29,576 nt of DNA from Aliikangiella sp964411875. Lineage in GTDB: Bacteria > Pseudomonadota > Gammaproteobacteria > Enterobacterales > Kangiellaceae. Each line of letters starts with the position of its first letter. The first letter of the stretch is position 1. Below the pieces are notes generated by a model. The model was not told where the DNA came from, made no database searches, and saw nothing but the letters and a program-made list of their open reading frames with translations. This document shows, in pieces, positions 1-8,582 of the stretch. Location of the stretch: NCBI GenBank assembly GCA_964411875.1, contig CAYPMT010000018.1:1-29576 (forward strand), in the 5' to 3' direction. The translations under genes and the position numbers were made by a program.

Positions 1-677
1 CCGACAGCCGCACCTAACTTATCGGCTAGAGCTTCGAGTATTTGAAAGTTTTCAGTACTCCCCACACCACGGCCACCAGAAACAATAATTTTTGCCGCTG
101 TAAGTTCCGGTCGTTCTGACTGAGTTAATTCTTGTGATTTAAATTGAGACTGCCCAGAAATATGGCTTGCCACATCTAGGTTAACAATCTCAGCGCTACC
201 GCCTGTAGCACTCGCAGCATCAAATGCAGTTGAGCGAACTGTTATTACTTTAACACTATCATTAGACTCTACCGTCGCTATAGCATTACCCGCATAAATA
301 GGACGCTTAAAAGTATTGTCACTTTCAACACCAACAATATCTGAAATTTGTTGGACATCAAGTTTAGCGGCAATTCTTGGTGTAAAGTTTTTACCAAAAG
401 TCGATGCAGAAGCTAAAATATGAGTATAGCCTTCTGCATTCGCTAATATAATATTACTCACACTCTCTGCTGTCTGATGTTCTAAGTTCGGGTTCTTTGC
501 AACTAACACTTTATTAATTCCAGCACAAACTGCCGCTGAATCAATAACATTTTGAATTTCATGCCCCATAACCAAAAGGTCAACTTGATCGCCAATTTGG
601 TTTGCCGCAGCCAAAGTTGATAAAGTTGCCGATGCTAACGTTTGATCATTATGTTCTGCAATAACTAAAATACTCAT
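1..677 (-). CDS. etfA: Electron transfer flavoprotein alpha subunit (3' end outside window)
   Basis: This is the alpha subunit of the soluble ETF heterodimer, which carries FAD and passes electrons from acyl-CoA and other dehydrogenases to ETF-quinone oxidoreductase. The protein starts MSILVIAEHND and 225 codons are visible of about 310 usual for the family. The N-terminal alpha/beta domain is complete. The C-terminal FAD domain has just begun: the SGGRGVGS segment, followed by the helix ending LADKLGAAV, is the typical start of that domain. The ATG shares one base with the TAA stop of etfB (TAATG), so translation is probably coupled. The gene is cut by the window edge, not visibly damaged. 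The family call is firm. Confidence 0.95.
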   Translation of the reverse strand, partial: MSILVIAEHNDQTLASATLSTLAAANQIGDQVDLLVMGHEIQNVIDSAAVCAGINKVLVAKNPNLEHQTAESVSNIILANAEGYTHILASASTFGKNFTPRIAAKLDVQQISDIVGVESDNTFKRPIYAGNAIATVESNDSVKVITVRSTAFDAASATGGSAEIVNLDVASHISGQSQFKSQELTQSERPELTAAKIIVSGGRGVGSTENFQILEALADKLGAAV

Positions 678-1426
678 TAAATCACCTTCGCTTCATTTTT
701 AAGCTTTTCAACTAGTTCACTAACAGAGCTTACTTTTATACCCGCTTGACGCTCTACTGGCGATTCAACTTTTATAGTCCTCATTCGGGAACTAATATCA
801 ACACCGAGCTCTTCTGGTGTCGTTTCTTCAAGTGGTTTGCGTTTTGCTTTCATAATATTAGGCAGTGAAGCAAAGCGCGGTTCATTTAAACGTAAATCTG
901 TAGTCACAACTGCAGGTAAACTTAACTCAACGGTTTCCAAGCCGCCATCAACTTCTCGAGTAATTAAAGCTTTATCAGAATTAATTTCTAACTGTGATGC
1001 AAAAGTACCCTGAGGCCAATCCAATAATGCTGCTAACATTTGACCTGATTGATTATTATCACCATCGATTGATTGCTTACCAGTAACCACCAACTGAGCT
1101 GACTCTTTAGTAACAATTTCCTTTAATAGCTTAGCGACAGCTAAAGGCTGAACTTCTTGTTCAGTTTTTACTAATATGGCCTTATCAGCACCCAAAGCTA
1201 AAGCAGTACGTAATGTCTCTTGCGCTTGCGCGGGTCCAATTGAAACAACAACTATCTCATTAGCAACACCTTTTTCTTTTAAACGAACGGCTTCTTCTAC
1301 AGCAATTTCGCAAAAGGGATTCATAGACATTTTAACGTTCGCTGTTTCAACACCAGACTGATCGTCTTTCACTCGAACTTTAACGTTATAATCAATAACA
1401 CGTTTCACAGCCACTAAAACTTTCAT
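677..1426 (-). CDS. etfB: Electron transfer flavoprotein beta subunit
   Basis: This is the beta subunit of ETF, which binds AMP and carries the recognition loop that docks on partner dehydrogenases. At 249 residues it has the family's normal length. The start MKVLVAVKRVIDYNVKVRVK, the segment NPFCEIAVEEAVRLKE and the GDNNQSGQ nucleotide-binding stretch are hallmark regions. The ATG follows an AGGTG ribosome site at a spacing of about 5. etfB is the first gene of an etfBA pair reading off the left edge and is divergent from the ETF-QO gene. A perfect 16-base palindrome lies 33 bases upstream of the start and may be an operator. Confidence 0.97.
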   Translation of the reverse strand: MKVLVAVKRVIDYNVKVRVKDDQSGVETANVKMSMNPFCEIAVEEAVRLKEKGVANEIVVVSIGPAQAQETLRTALALGADKAILVKTEQEVQPLAVAKLLKEIVTKESAQLVVTGKQSIDGDNNQSGQMLAALLDWPQGTFASQLEINSDKALITREVDGGLETVELSLPAVVTTDLRLNEPRFASLPNIMKAKRKPLEETTPEELGVDISSRMRTIKVESPVERQAGIKVSSVSELVEKLKNEAKVI

Positions 1427-1458
1427 AAAAACACCTACTCTAGTTAGTAATAAATCTA

Positions 1459-1474
1459 GTCTTTAATTAAAGAC
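1459..1474. promoter_or_regulatory. Perfect 16-bp palindrome in the etfBA/ETF-QO divergent region
   Basis: GTCTTTAATTAAAGAC is identical on both strands. It lies 33 bases upstream of the etfB start, inside the 224-base region between the divergent etfBA and ETF-QO genes. This size and symmetry suit a dimeric repressor of the TetR or GntR type. In pseudomonads, the fatty-acid-responsive TetR regulator PsrA is known to control etf genes, but this sequence does not match the PsrA consensus as I remember it. The regulator is unknown and the role is inferred. Confidence 0.45.
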
Positions 1475-1556
1475 CAAAATAACGAAGATCATTATCTAAG
1501 ATAGCAAAGAAGCGAAATTTTGCCGCTTTATCTGTTTTAGGTCAACCCAAATAAGG

Positions 1557-1562
1557 TATAAT
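1557..1562 (+). promoter_or_regulatory. Probable -10 box for ETF-QO
   Basis: A perfect TATAAT sits in the context AGGTATAATCGCC, about 105 bases before the ETF-QO start. No good -35 box is present at 16-18 bases upstream (GTTTTA is the nearest match), so the promoter may need an activator. The call rests on the -10 match and on its position in a divergent intergenic region. Confidence 0.4.
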
Positions 1563-1665
1563 CGCCCTGTTTTTAGCTATATTCACTACAGGTAAAGCTA
1601 GTCATAGGATGAAGCAAGCCAGTTGTTTTATATAATTCTAAATTCTTTTATTGGAGATAATTGTT

Positions 1666-3330
1666 TTGCAAGATAAAGAAGAGCAAAGAGAATCCATGGA
1701 GTTTGATGTTGTTATTGTTGGTGCGGGACCTGCTGGCTTATCTACAGCTATTAAGCTAGCCCAAATATCACAACAACAAAATCAAGCTATCTCAATATGC
1801 ATGGTCGAAAAAGGTTCTGAAGTCGGCGCTCATATTTTATCTGGTGCAGTACTCGAAACAACAGCACTTGATGAGCTATTTCCCGACTGGATAGAACAAG
1901 GCGCTCCTGTTAATACCGCTGTTACTAAGGATGATATTTTATTACTAAGAAACTCAACCAAGGCGATTAAAATACCTAACTTCTTATCGCCTAAAACCAT
2001 GCATAACGAAGGAAACTACATTGTCAGCCTGGGTAGCCTTTGTCGTTGGTTAGCAGACAAAGCCGAAGCGATGGGTGTTGAAATATTTCCAGGTTTTGCA
2101 GCCGCTGATATTTTATATCATGACGATGGTAGCGTTAAAGGAGTTCTCACTGGCGATATGGGCATTGCTGCTGACGGTTCAAAAAAAGAGGGTTACATGC
2201 CAGGCATGGAACTACATGCTAAATACACTGTTTTCGCAGAAGGCTGCCGTGGTCACCTTGGCAAAAAACTAATCGCCAACTATTCATTAGAACAAGGTAA
2301 AGATCCTCAGCACTACGGCATTGGCATTAAAGAACTTTGGAAAATTCCTGCTGCTCAGCATCAACCTGGAAAAGTAATTCATACTGCTGGTTGGCCACTC
2401 AATGAAAGCGCTAGTCATGGTGGTGGTTTTTTATATCATTTCGAAGATAATCAAGTAGCTGTCGGCTTGATTACTGACTTATCTTATTCAAACCCTCATG
2501 TTAGCCCTTATGATGAGTTTCAACGTTATAAACATCACCCCAAAATTAGCCAATATTTAAAAGGTGGCGAACGAATTTCCTATGGTGCAAGAGCCATTAC
2601 TAAAGGCGGTTTACAGTCTCAACCAAAAATGACTTTTGCTGGTGGCTTACTAATTGGTGATGATGCTGGCACACTTAACTTTGCAAAAATAAAAGGCACA
2701 CACACGGCTATGAAGTCAGGTTTGCTGGCCGCTCAAACCATTGCAAAAGCACTCGCCGATAATCGAGCCAATGATGAGCTCATTGAATTCGCCAATCATT
2801 ATAAAAACTCTTGGGCTTGGGATGAGTTATATACTCAACGTAACTTTGGTCCTGCACAACATAAGTGGGGAAATATTTTAGGATCAGCCTATGCTTTTAT
2901 CGACATTAATTTATTTAACGGTAAATTACCATGGACTTTAACCGATCCAAAAGCCGATCATATTGGCATGAAAAAAGCAGTTGATAGCCAAAGAATTAAT
3001 TACCCAAAACCCGATGGGGTCTTATCCTTTGATAAACTCAGTTCGGTTTTTATTTCTAATACCAATCATGAAGAAAACCAGCCGGTTCATCTACAACTTA
3101 ACAATAAAAACACTCCAATTGAAATTAACTTAAGAGATTTTAATGAGCCCGCTCAACGTTACTGTCCTGCTGGCGTTTATGAAGTTGTCCAAGAAAAAGG
3201 GTCTCACCGCTTTCAAATCAATGCACAAAATTGTGTTCATTGCAAAACCTGTGATATAAAAGACCCAAGTCAAAATATCACTTGGGTTGTGCCTGAAGGT
3301 GCTGGTGGGCCAAACTATCCGAACATGTAA
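1666..3330 (+). CDS. Electron transfer flavoprotein-ubiquinone oxidoreductase
   Basis: This membrane-associated flavoprotein takes electrons from reduced ETF and gives them to the quinone pool. The N-terminal FAD-binding motif is VIVGAGPAGLS. The segments SEVGAHILSGAV and AEGCRGHLGK are typical of the family. The C terminus carries the [4Fe-4S] ligands, one Cys in RYCPAG and three in NCVHCKTCDI, and ends GGPNYPNM like pseudomonad homologues. I chose the TTG at 1666 because GGAG lies 9 bases upstream and because homologues extend a few residues before MEFDVV. The ATG at 1696 is the main alternative, and a TTG at 1651 is less likely. Length is 554 residues, which is normal. It stands alone on the plus strand, divergent from its partner etfBA. 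Confidence 0.96.
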   Translation: MQDKEEQRESMEFDVVIVGAGPAGLSTAIKLAQISQQQNQAISICMVEKGSEVGAHILSGAVLETTALDELFPDWIEQGAPVNTAVTKDDILLLRNSTKAIKIPNFLSPKTMHNEGNYIVSLGSLCRWLADKAEAMGVEIFPGFAAADILYHDDGSVKGVLTGDMGIAADGSKKEGYMPGMELHAKYTVFAEGCRGHLGKKLIANYSLEQGKDPQHYGIGIKELWKIPAAQHQPGKVIHTAGWPLNESASHGGGFLYHFEDNQVAVGLITDLSYSNPHVSPYDEFQRYKHHPKISQYLKGGERISYGARAITKGGLQSQPKMTFAGGLLIGDDAGTLNFAKIKGTHTAMKSGLLAAQTIAKALADNRANDELIEFANHYKNSWAWDELYTQRNFGPAQHKWGNILGSAYAFIDINLFNGKLPWTLTDPKADHIGMKKAVDSQRINYPKPDGVLSFDKLSSVFISNTNHEENQPVHLQLNNKNTPIEINLRDFNEPAQRYCPAGVYEVVQEKGSHRFQINAQNCVHCKTCDIKDPSQNITWVVPEGAGGPNYPNM

Positions 3331-3487
3331 AAGAATTTATTATAAAAAAGAATTATTCATTAAAAATTTTGTCACAACAACTAACTTAATTTTATAAGGC
3401 TAAAGTCTTACTTATTGGATTGAGTATAACCTATTCTTAATAAAAACTTTAGTTGGGTTAATTAATTATTTTAAATAGAGGTAACTG

Positions 3488-4396
3488 ATGAAACGTATTT
3501 TTTTATTTCTTGCGACTAACATAGCAGTCATGTTTGTTTTGAGCATCATCTTGCGTGTATTCGGCCTCGACCGGGTTTTAGATGAATCAGGCGTTAATCT
3601 GGACTATAAGAGCTTACTAATTTTTTGCGCCATATTCGGCATGGGTGGCTCTTTCATCTCCCTACTTATATCAAAGTGGATGGCTAAACGTACGACCGGC
3701 GCAAAAGTGATAACAACGCCATCAAACGACACCGAAAAATGGTTACTCGATACCGTCGCCAAGCAAGCTCAAGCAGCTGGCATAGGCATGCCTGAAGTTG
3801 CCATTTGCCCAAGTAACCAAATCAATGCCTTTGCAACAGGTGCTAATAGAAACAAGGCGCTTGTAGCCGTCTATCAAGGTTTACTCAATAATATGACTAA
3901 AGATGAAGTTGAAGGTGTATTAGCACACGAAGTCAGTCACGTCGCTAATGGTGATATGATAACACTCACCTTAATTCAAGGTGTCGTCAACACTTTTGTG
4001 ATGTTCTTCTCACGGGTCATTGGCCACATTGTCGACCGTGTTGTGTTCAAGGTTCAGCGTGGTCATGGGCCCGCTTACTTTATTGTTACTATTGTTGCTC
4101 AAGTTATTTTAGGTATTTTAGCCAGCATGATCGTTATGTGGTTTTCTCGATTAAGAGAATTTAGAGCTGATGAAGGTGCTGCAAAACTGGCTGGCAAACA
4201 TAAAATGGTGGCTGCACTTAAACGACTTCAGTCAGGCAGTAAAAATACGGAGTTACCTGAACAATTATCAGCCTTTGGTATTTCTGGAAAAATGGGCAGC
4301 GGTTTTAAGAAATTATTTATGAGCCACCCACCGCTTGAAGAAAGGATCCAAAGTTTGGAAGGTACTAGTCAAGCAATACAAAGAACTCGGCGATAA
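3488..4396 (+). CDS. htpX: Membrane zinc metalloprotease HtpX
   Basis: HtpX is an M48 family inner-membrane protease that degrades damaged membrane proteins and is usually part of the envelope or heat stress response. Hydrophobic segments lie near residues 4-25 and 40-60. The zinc motif HEVSH is at residues 147-151, with the third ligand Glu224 in REFRAD. Two further membrane segments lie between them, around residues 162-215. Length is 302 residues against about 293 in E. coli. The ATG follows a GAGGT ribosome site at good spacing. A CoA-binding protein gene begins 3 bases after the stop, so the two are probably cotranscribed. I saw no clear sigma-32 promoter in the 157 bases upstream. Confidence 0.96.
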   Translation: MKRIFLFLATNIAVMFVLSIILRVFGLDRVLDESGVNLDYKSLLIFCAIFGMGGSFISLLISKWMAKRTTGAKVITTPSNDTEKWLLDTVAKQAQAAGIGMPEVAICPSNQINAFATGANRNKALVAVYQGLLNNMTKDEVEGVLAHEVSHVANGDMITLTLIQGVVNTFVMFFSRVIGHIVDRVVFKVQRGHGPAYFIVTIVAQVILGILASMIVMWFSRLREFRADEGAAKLAGKHKMVAALKRLQSGSKNTELPEQLSAFGISGKMGSGFKKLFMSHPPLEERIQSLEGTSQAIQRTRR

Positions 4397-4399
4397 AAA

Positions 4400-4783
4400 G
4401 TGGCTAGACCACAAAACGTTGCCATTTTAGGTGCAAGTAATAAGCCTGATCGTTATGCCTATAAAGCTTTTAATGCATTAAAAGAACATGGGCATGAAAC
4501 TTACCTTATCAATCCTCGCATTGAAATAATTGACGATACTAAAGTTTATTCCAGCTTGAATGATTTAGACACGCCTATTGATACTCTGACTATTTACTTA
4601 AGTCCACAAAGACTAGAGCCTCTAGTGGACGATATTATAAAACTAAAACCTCAAAGAGTTATTTTTAATCCGGGTACAGAATCTTCACTAGCTCAAGAAA
4701 AACTCTCTGAAGCTAAAATTGATTATGAAGAAGCTTGCACCTTGGTTTTGCTATCAACTAAGCAATTTAAAATTTCTGACTGA
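4400..4783 (+). CDS. CoA-binding domain protein (YccU-like)
   Basis: This is a small stand-alone CoA-binding Rossmann protein of 127 residues. The nucleotide-binding start VAILGASNKPDRYAYKA and the segment LINPRIEIIDDTKVYSSLNDL are characteristic of the family, followed by the conserved FNPGTES region. The exact cellular role of the family is not established. The start is a GTG placed 3 bases after the htpX stop without a visible ribosome site, so it probably depends on coupling to htpX. No other good start is near. The family assignment is firm and the function is open. Confidence 0.88.
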   Translation: MARPQNVAILGASNKPDRYAYKAFNALKEHGHETYLINPRIEIIDDTKVYSSLNDLDTPIDTLTIYLSPQRLEPLVDDIIKLKPQRVIFNPGTESSLAQEKLSEAKIDYEEACTLVLLSTKQFKISD

Positions 4784-4869
4784 ATTAGTTAGACCAACCA
4801 TTAAGCAAAATACTGGTTATGACTTTCTAAATACTTCAGCATATATTTATTAAAAATAAAGAGCAATTG

Positions 4870-6225
4870 ATGAACGTTAAAAAACTATTTCTATTATTTT
4901 TATTTATTTCACTAAATTTATCCGCTGAGGCTGGGCAAGATATAGCCAATATTTTACCACTAAAAGAACGAGCCAAGCTCGTTAATCGTATTTTAGAAGA
5001 ACGAGTCACCACTGTTTTACCACAGCTAATGCGCAAGACTGAAATTGATATGTGGGTAGTGATTGGCCGTGAATATAATGAAGGCCCTATTCTTAAAACT
5101 TTCTTGTCCTACAATCAGTTTACAGTACCTAGTCGTAGCATACTTATTATGTTTGATCCTGGCGGAGGTAAAGCTATTGAAATGTTGTCGGTCGGTTACT
5201 CTGGAAGCCATGTCTTTAAACAGGCAAATAATCAAGAAAAAACGTTAGATCAATGGCAACAATTGGCTAGCATTATCGCTCAACGAAAACCAAAAAAAAT
5301 TGCAGTCAACAAGTCATTAAGGTTTGGGTTAGCTGATGGTATTCCTGCGACTGAATATGAATTATTAAAATCAGCTTTACCTAAAGAGTATTTAAAAAAG
5401 ATCGTAAGTGCTGAACCTTTAGCCATAGGTTGGTTAGAAACACGCAGTAAAACAGAAAAGCTTGTTTATCCGCAAGTGATGAAAATAGCTCATCAAATTA
5501 TTGCTACAGCACTTTCCAATCAAGTTATTACTCCGGGCATAACCTCAAATGGTGATTTAGCCTGGTGGTTACGAGAGAAAGCCGCTGAACTGAACTTAGA
5601 TGTCTGGTTCTTTCCCATTGTATCCATTCAAAGGAACGATAAAGTAAAATTTGACCCTATCAAAGCATTTGAAAATACAGAACAGATCATTTTACCTGGT
5701 GATTTAATTCATGTGGATTTTGGTATTACTTATTTGCGTTTAAACACAGACACCCAACAACATGCTTATGTACTTAAACCAGGTGAACAGGAAGCACCGG
5801 CAGAATTACAAAAAGCATTAGCAGTTGCAAACCGTTTACAAGATATTGTCACCGAAAGATTTGCTGAGGGAAAAACCGGAAATGCATTATTAAAAGAGGC
5901 CCGTAAAAAAGCCATAGAGGAAAAGATTAAATCCTCTATTTACTCTCATCCTGTTGGATTTCATGGCCATGGTGCCGGACCAACCATTGGTTTATGGGGC
6001 AACCAAAATGGCACACCTAAAGGCGACTACCCTATTTATTTAGATACCGCTTACTCAATTGAATTAAGCACAGTAAGCTTTATCAACAGTTGGAACAAAG
6101 ACGTACGCATTATGTTAGAAGAAGATGCAATGTTTACTGAGCAAGGTATAAACTATTTAAATGGACGACAAAAAAAGTTTTTATTAATAAATAGCCCTTC
6201 TAACCAAGTTTTGGGTACAAACTAG
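4870..6225 (+). CDS. Exported M24 family metallopeptidase (Xaa-Pro peptidase-like)
   Basis: This is a secreted metallopeptidase with the pita-bread M24 fold, probably cleaving Xaa-Pro or similar dipeptides in the periplasm. A signal peptide covers about residues 1-21 (KK, then a hydrophobic run LFLLFLFISLNL, cleavage near AEA). All five expected metal ligands are visible: Asp283 in HVDFG, Asp294 eleven residues later, His367 in HGHGAG, Glu398 in IELST and Glu418 in LEEDAMF. The N-terminal half is the creatinase-like domain. The ATG at 4870 is preceded by AGAG at 6 bases; a TTG directly before it is also in frame. The protein has 451 residues. It is probably a single gene, since 86 bases separate it from the gene upstream. 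Substrate is not predictable here. Confidence 0.88.
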   Translation: MNVKKLFLLFLFISLNLSAEAGQDIANILPLKERAKLVNRILEERVTTVLPQLMRKTEIDMWVVIGREYNEGPILKTFLSYNQFTVPSRSILIMFDPGGGKAIEMLSVGYSGSHVFKQANNQEKTLDQWQQLASIIAQRKPKKIAVNKSLRFGLADGIPATEYELLKSALPKEYLKKIVSAEPLAIGWLETRSKTEKLVYPQVMKIAHQIIATALSNQVITPGITSNGDLAWWLREKAAELNLDVWFFPIVSIQRNDKVKFDPIKAFENTEQIILPGDLIHVDFGITYLRLNTDTQQHAYVLKPGEQEAPAELQKALAVANRLQDIVTERFAEGKTGNALLKEARKKAIEEKIKSSIYSHPVGFHGHGAGPTIGLWGNQNGTPKGDYPIYLDTAYSIELSTVSFINSWNKDVRIMLEEDAMFTEQGINYLNGRQKKFLLINSPSNQVLGTN

Positions 6226-6249
6226 CAGCAATAAGTACTTAGGGATGAA

Positions 6250-6480
6250 TTACTCATTCACAAACTCAAAACTAATTTCACCCAAATAAAAAAGCAAACC
6301 AATACAAATAACCATAACATAAAATGGTGCTTTTATTTTTTCTTCATAAAATGAAAAAATCAGCTGCGAAATAGGAGGAAATAAAAAATTACAAATGACA
6401 CAGATTAATGAAACATGTATCCCTCTTGCTACAGACCATATCCATGCCGCAGCTAAAATAAAAAATAGAATTGTTTCCAA
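6250..6480 (-). CDS. Small hydrophobic membrane protein, unknown
   Basis: I do not recognise this 76-residue protein. It has three hydrophobic stretches, around residues 3-18, 22-45 and 52-69, with a short charged loop YEEKIKA between the second and third, so two or three membrane passes are likely. The start is TTG, with AAAGG about 9 bases upstream. It lies between the M24 peptidase gene (convergent) and the DUF5062 gene. The hydrophobic pattern and the ribosome site make it a plausible gene, but its small size and TTG start leave doubt. Confidence 0.5.
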   Translation of the reverse strand: METILFFILAAAWIWSVARGIHVSLICVICNFLFPPISQLIFSFYEEKIKAPFYVMVICIGLLFYLGEISFEFVNE

Positions 6481-6578
6481 TACTCTTAACCTTTGTTAGT
6501 TTTAGTTATTTTCAATAACCCATAACTCATAATCCCTTATCTTTTTCTTCTTTTCAAAAAAATACAAAAAGTACTTTC

Positions 6579-6839
6579 CTACTTCAACAATTCATGCCCT
6601 TCAGGCAGTTGCTTAGCCATCCAAAGCGATAGCTTATGCTTCATATTAAGTTGATTTTCTTGGTCTTTGGCCAAAGGCTGAACCAGCTTGTCATTGACTA
6701 AAAGCCGGTAGAGACTTTCTACTTTATCTTTAGCTGAATTATCACCAGCAAAGCCTTTAAACCCTCTATTCACGGCATATTTTTCACCAATTTCGATGGC
6801 CTTTTTAAGTAATGCGGCTTCATTCTTAAGTTTTTTCAT
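6579..6839 (-). CDS. DUF5062 family protein
   Basis: This 86-residue soluble protein resembles the DUF5062 family found in vibrios and related marine gammaproteobacteria. The basis is recall of the family pattern: start MKKLKNEAALLKKAIEIG, the middle LYRLLVNDKLVQPL, and the end MKHKLSLWMAKQLPEGHELLK. The fold is probably all alpha. No function is known to me. The ATG has a strong AAAGGAG ribosome site at 7 bases. The gene stands alone on the minus strand, with smrA starting 183 bases away on the other strand. Confidence 0.72.
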   Translation of the reverse strand: MKKLKNEAALLKKAIEIGEKYAVNRGFKGFAGDNSAKDKVESLYRLLVNDKLVQPLAKDQENQLNMKHKLSLWMAKQLPEGHELLK

Positions 6840-7022
6840 ACAATCTCCTTTAAAGCTTCTTGCTCTTTATAACATAATTACTCGTGATTATTAATGATCA
6901 GATGATTTTCTATGCTTCACCCTATGAAAATAACGGATTACTACTTACCTTTAGCGCTATGCTATGCAACAATTAGAAAGATGATAACCCTAGCCATTCA
7001 ATTTTAATCAGTTGGTATTTTT

Positions 7023-7622
7023 ATGTCTTCTAATATCAATAAACATTCAAAAAACGACTTAAATGCGGATATTGAGGCTGAATCATTTTCTGCTGAGTTT
7101 GCAGATATCAAACCACTTGAACAAGATAAAGTGGCTGTAAACCACGCGGCATTAAAAAACCAGCAATCTCAAGTTAATGCTATTTATCGACAAAAAGTTG
7201 CAGAGTCTTTTTCTGCGAAAAATAAAAACTTCTTAACCGATGGTGAAGTACCACCTGTTACACCAGAAGATTGTCTTTGTTTTAAAATGAGTGGAGTTCA
7301 ACCCAATGTTTTCAAAAAGCTAAAACAGGGAAAATATACCTATGATTACCATTTAGACTTACATAGAAAAACCGTTGCCGAGGCAAGAAGTGAAGTTTAT
7401 CAATTAATTAAAAACTCAATAGATCGTGGTTATCGTTGTTTGTTAATCACCCATGGAAAAGGAGCACAAAGTAATCCACCTGCAAGAATAAAAAGTTATG
7501 TGAATCATTGGTTACAACAAGTTGAAAATGTGATTGCCTTTCATTCGGCAATTCCTAAACATGGCGGCACTGGTTCAGTTTATGTTTTATTAAAAAAAAC
7601 AGTCAATAACGATAGGTCATAA
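7023..7622 (+). CDS. smrA: Smr domain protein SmrA-type
   Basis: The protein contains a C-terminal Smr (small MutS-related) domain, from about residue 110 to the end, with LDLHRKTVAEA (the DLH motif), LLITHGKGAQS (the HGKG motif) and KHGGTGSVYVLLKK. The region before it, GVQPNVFKKLKQGKY, matches the linker of E. coli SmrA (YdaL) better than that of SmrB, which acts on stalled ribosomes. Smr domains are nucleases acting on DNA or RNA. Length is 199 residues against 187 for YdaL. The N-terminal 90 residues are acidic and poorly conserved. The ATG lacks a clear ribosome site. The target is uncertain. Confidence 0.78.
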   Translation: MSSNINKHSKNDLNADIEAESFSAEFADIKPLEQDKVAVNHAALKNQQSQVNAIYRQKVAESFSAKNKNFLTDGEVPPVTPEDCLCFKMSGVQPNVFKKLKQGKYTYDYHLDLHRKTVAEARSEVYQLIKNSIDRGYRCLLITHGKGAQSNPPARIKSYVNHWLQQVENVIAFHSAIPKHGGTGSVYVLLKKTVNNDRS

Positions 7623-7662
7623 CCCAAAGTTTAACCATCGGTGATATCAAAACACTAAGCTT

Positions 7663-8031
7663 TTATTTTCTTAAGGCGCCATCAATTTCTTCTTTGCTCA
7701 TAGCTTCTTGCATACTAAAAGGTAAATCTTTAATGGATATTTCCTCATAGTTTTCAACATTTGGCATACGTTCACTATATTGAACTCGCCCAGCGCCATC
7801 AGTCCAACGATAATACATTTTATTGGCATATTCAGCGGGAATAAGCGAATCTTTAACAGTTTCACCTTTAAATATAACACCTACATCACTCATAAAATCA
7901 CCAAAATCTTCACTTAATTGATATTTATCCCAAGCGAGTGATACTTGAGTGAAATCTCTCCCACCAAAAAATTGTAAGCCAGCAAGAGCAACAATAAATA
8001 AAAGAATAATAAAGAAGAATTTTTTTATCAT
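7663..8031 (-). CDS. Membrane-anchored protein with DUF4124-like segment
   Basis: The 122-residue protein starts with a membrane anchor or uncleaved signal (residues 2-22, KK followed by FFFIILLFIVALAGLQFF). Near residues 72-90 it has YYRWTDGAGRVQYSERMP, the W-T-D-x-x-G-x-x-x-Y-S pattern of DUF4124 domains, which are found in many gammaproteobacterial envelope proteins. The rest is acidic and unrecognised. A ribosome site AGGAG stands 8 bases before the ATG. The gene faces smrA convergently, 40 bases from its stop. No function can be proposed beyond an envelope location. Confidence 0.68.
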   Translation of the reverse strand: MIKKFFFIILLFIVALAGLQFFGGRDFTQVSLAWDKYQLSEDFGDFMSDVGVIFKGETVKDSLIPAEYANKMYYRWTDGAGRVQYSERMPNVENYEEISIKDLPFSMQEAMSKEEIDGALRK

Positions 8032-8130
8032 ACTCGTCTCTCCTAGATAGAAAACGATCTTTCAAACAGAGAGCTTTCCCCTGAGCTGAAAAGTTTAGAT
8101 GACTACTAACTAACCGGCAATATAACTGAA

Positions 8131-8499
8131 TTAATTCTTTGACTCAAACAATTTTTGCCAAGCTAAGTAATCCGAATGCTCTGAATCAATCAACTCAAAA
8201 CCAATAATAAAATGATCAGCAGCAAGCTGCTTTGACCACTTGATTTCCGCCGTTAATAAAAACCTTTCTTCGGTCGAGCTATCTGAAGAACTAAAAGTCA
8301 CCATCAATTCTAAAACAGCATTAGCCATTAACGGATATTCTGAACGAACACTCAAACCACTTGAAGAAACATTTCGTGTGCTGCATTCAAGTATTAAGTT
8401 ATCAGATAAGTGAGCATCAGAAGCAGAAACAATTTCTACATAGAGCTTCTCTTCGTGATTTTCCCGTTTGTGTCGACGCTTTTCAATACCATGCTTCAT
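8131..8499 (-). CDS. PilZ domain protein
   Basis: This 122-residue single-domain protein fits the PilZ family, whose members bind cyclic di-GMP. The N terminus carries the arginine-rich RRHKREN (RxxxR-type motif) at about residues 8-14. The second motif NVSSSGLSV (D/N-x-S-x-x-G) comes near residue 44, followed by beta strands ending in GFELID. Both ligand motifs look intact, so it may be a real c-di-GMP receptor. The ATG follows AGGAA at 9 bases. The target is unknown; it is not next to pilus or flagellar genes. Confidence 0.8.
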   Translation of the reverse strand: MKHGIEKRRHKRENHEEKLYVEIVSASDAHLSDNLILECSTRNVSSSGLSVRSEYPLMANAVLELMVTFSSSDSSTEERFLLTAEIKWSKQLAADHFIIGFELIDSEHSDYLAWQKLFESKN

Positions 8500-8582
8500 A
8501 GCTCAGTTCCTGAATGAGCAAAATCAATGATTAAGTTAATAACCTTGATTATAGTTTAGTCAACTTGTTATAGCTAGGCAGT

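Noticed and set aside
1651..1665. TTG at 1651 as the start of ETF-QO.
   Set aside because: It overlaps the GGAG that serves the TTG at 1666 and has no ribosome site of its own.
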